A DNA stretch of 15,415 bases from Terriglobia bacterium (GTDB lineage Bacteria > Acidobacteriota > Terriglobia > UBA7540): contig JAIQGB010000050.1 in NCBI GenBank assembly GCA_020072905.1, positions 1-15,415 on the forward strand. The letters are read 5' to 3'. The position numbers and the translations under genes are program-made. A model generated the notes under the pieces. It had not been told where the DNA came from. It did not search any database and worked only from the letters and a program-made list of their open reading frames with translations. Shown piece after piece: positions 14,175 through 15,415 of the stretch. Position 1 is the stretch's first letter. Every line of letters begins with the position of its first letter.

Positions 14175-15415
14175 TGAGTCTCTGGGCGGGCTTGTGGTGC
14201 TTCTTTTCGCAGGACTTTTCGCCGCGTCCCAACTCGCCACCTGGCCCAACCGCCTCCGCTATCCGGGAGAGTCGAACTACGTTGACGGGATGCGCCTCGT
14301 CGAGATGCTCCACCTGCGGCAAGGTGTTCCGATCTACGCTTTGCCTTCTGCCGAGAGGTTCGATGCGGCGATTTACGGGCCGCTCTACTACCTGCTGGGT
14401 GCGCGCCTCATTGATGCCTCCGCGCCGGCATATTTACCCCTCCGCTTGCTCTCCGCTCTCGGCGCGTTGGGCTTGGCGGCGGGCTGCGGCCTGCTGGCCT
14501 TCTGGCTAACGCGAAGCCCTCTCGCCGCCACGCTCGCGCCCCCACTCTTTCTCAGTTACGCCCTCGTGACCCGCCACGGCACCTCGGCGCGAAGCGACAT
14601 GGTGGCACTCTTCCTGGTGTTTACTGGGTTCCTGGTAGCATTCCGGTTCCAGGGGGACCGGCGGATTCTGCTCGCCTTACCCTTCATGTTATTGGGCTTC
14701 TTTTATAAGCAGCAATACGTCGCGGGACCAGTCGCGGTCCTTCTAGTACTAGTCATCGAGAAGAGGTACCGCACGGCTATGTGGTTTCTGGGGCTTCTCA
14801 TCTCGGGTGGACTGGCATTGCTCGCTCTCTTTCAGTTCGTGATATTTGCGGGACAAGCTTTTCTTTCGCACTTTATCCTTTACAACGCCGTCGGATTCAG
14901 TTGGCAGCAACTCAAATATGCCGGGCTCTTATATGCTGCGGTGGTATTGCTTTTGCCCGTTCTCCTTGGACGCACATATTTGCGGAAACATCCCAACAGA
15001 ATGATGCATTCCTATTTGGCTGTTTCGATCGTCCTTAGCCTGATTACGGCGGGAAAGGTAGGGAGCGGCTCTCATTATTGGTTCGAGCCGCTGCTGATTG
15101 TCAGCGCGCTTGTTGCGGCTCTGGTTGCGGAGCGCATTGAGGGCTTCGGAAAACCGGGCGGAATGGTGCTTCTTTTGGCCTCCGTCCTCGTTTTGGCGCG
15201 AGTCTCCTCGGCGCCATCCCCTACTCCGCGGGATTTGGCACGGGACCAGGCGATCCAGGCATATCTCCACCGGAGATTTCCTCCTGGCACGCCGGCACTC
15301 AGCCACTGGGCAGGCGACATGGCCCGGGCGGGGCTGGACCTTCCGGTTTCCGACTCTGACCAGTATCGATATTTGGTGCGAGAGGGGATCCTCTCCGACC
15401 AGCCGCTGCTCGACC
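14161..15415 (+). CDS. GT-C-type membrane protein, array copy D, 3' end outside window
   Basis: 418 codons are visible and the frame is open to the right edge. The start is TTG 14161 with AGGAGGGGG just upstream; an ATG 13 bases later is out of frame. The protein begins MTVRSESLGG, then a first helix and RLRYPGESNYVDG, where the first-loop acid is Asp42 instead of the Glu of the other copies. GVPIYALPSAERFDAAIYGPLYYLLG, SARSDMVAL, FFYKQQYVAGPVAV and GSGSHYWFEPLLIVS follow, matching copy C most closely. The visible C-terminal part reaches the soluble domain (DQAIQAYLHRRFPPGTPALSH and on to DSDQYRYLVREG). Judging by the other copies, 70-80 residues are missing. An intact gene is likely; whether the array continues beyond it cannot be seen. 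Confidence 0.78.
   Translation, partial: MTVRSESLGGLVVLLFAGLFAASQLATWPNRLRYPGESNYVDGMRLVEMLHLRQGVPIYALPSAERFDAAIYGPLYYLLGARLIDASAPAYLPLRLLSALGALGLAAGCGLLAFWLTRSPLAATLAPPLFLSYALVTRHGTSARSDMVALFLVFTGFLVAFRFQGDRRILLALPFMLLGFFYKQQYVAGPVAVLLVLVIEKRYRTAMWFLGLLISGGLALLALFQFVIFAGQAFLSHFILYNAVGFSWQQLKYAGLLYAAVVLLLPVLLGRTYLRKHPNRMMHSYLAVSIVLSLITAGKVGSGSHYWFEPLLIVSALVAALVAERIEGFGKPGGMVLLLASVLVLARVSSAPSPTPRDLARDQAIQAYLHRRFPPGTPALSHWAGDMARAGLDLPVSDSDQYRYLVREGILSDQPLLD

Noticed and set aside
13522..14322. 266-codon open frame on the minus strand
   Set aside because: Runs antisense across the junction of array copies C and D, both of which are supported by paralogy.
1..15415. tRNA, rRNA, CRISPR array, insertion sequence or toxin-antitoxin genes
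   Set aside because: No cloverleaf-like segments, regularly spaced repeats, transposase motifs or small paired genes were recognised on either strand.

Overview
The window is GC-rich and almost fully coding. It looks like the chromosome of a free-living Gram-negative-type bacterium. Tad-type pilus genes, an NtrC-class sigma-54 activator and many paralogous GT-C membrane proteins together recall Acidobacteriota or related soil and subsurface phyla. That placement is inference from gene style only. No rRNA, tRNA, CRISPR array, insertion sequence or integrase was seen.

Left part (1-1939, minus strand): a compact run of three Tad pilus (Flp pilus) minor-component genes, read right to left as TadE-like, TadE-like, TadG-like. 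The last runs off the left edge. A near-consensus sigma-70 promoter (TTGACA-N17-TATGAT) lies just upstream and fixes the first gene's start well inside its long open frame.

Middle (about 1940-2705): a noncoding divergent region, less GC-rich than the rest by eye. It holds a 9+1+9 bp palindrome, a wider inverted repeat, and a second good sigma-70 promoter facing right. That promoter drives an NtrC-family activator (2706-4109) on an almost leaderless transcript. Its AAA+ and Fis-type DNA-binding domains are intact, but its receiver domain lacks the phospho-accepting aspartate and the conserved lysine.

Right part (4238-15415, plus strand): seven consecutive multi-pass membrane proteins that look like GT-C-fold, lipid-sugar-dependent glycosyltransferases or close relatives. 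They form three types: a paralogous pair (4238-5746 and 6149-7642); a single gene with DD-AYIH and GGMEH motifs (7738-9435); and a tandem array of four paralogs (9611 to beyond 15415). In the array the second pair shares a near-identical ribosome-binding/TTG-start junction.

Working model (inference): the window holds envelope and surface functions, namely pilus minor components plus a set of extracytoplasmic-face sugar transferases with diversified specificity. The atypical activator between them may regulate either side. No cytoplasmic sugar-nucleotide enzymes or flippases are visible, so donor and acceptor remain unknown.
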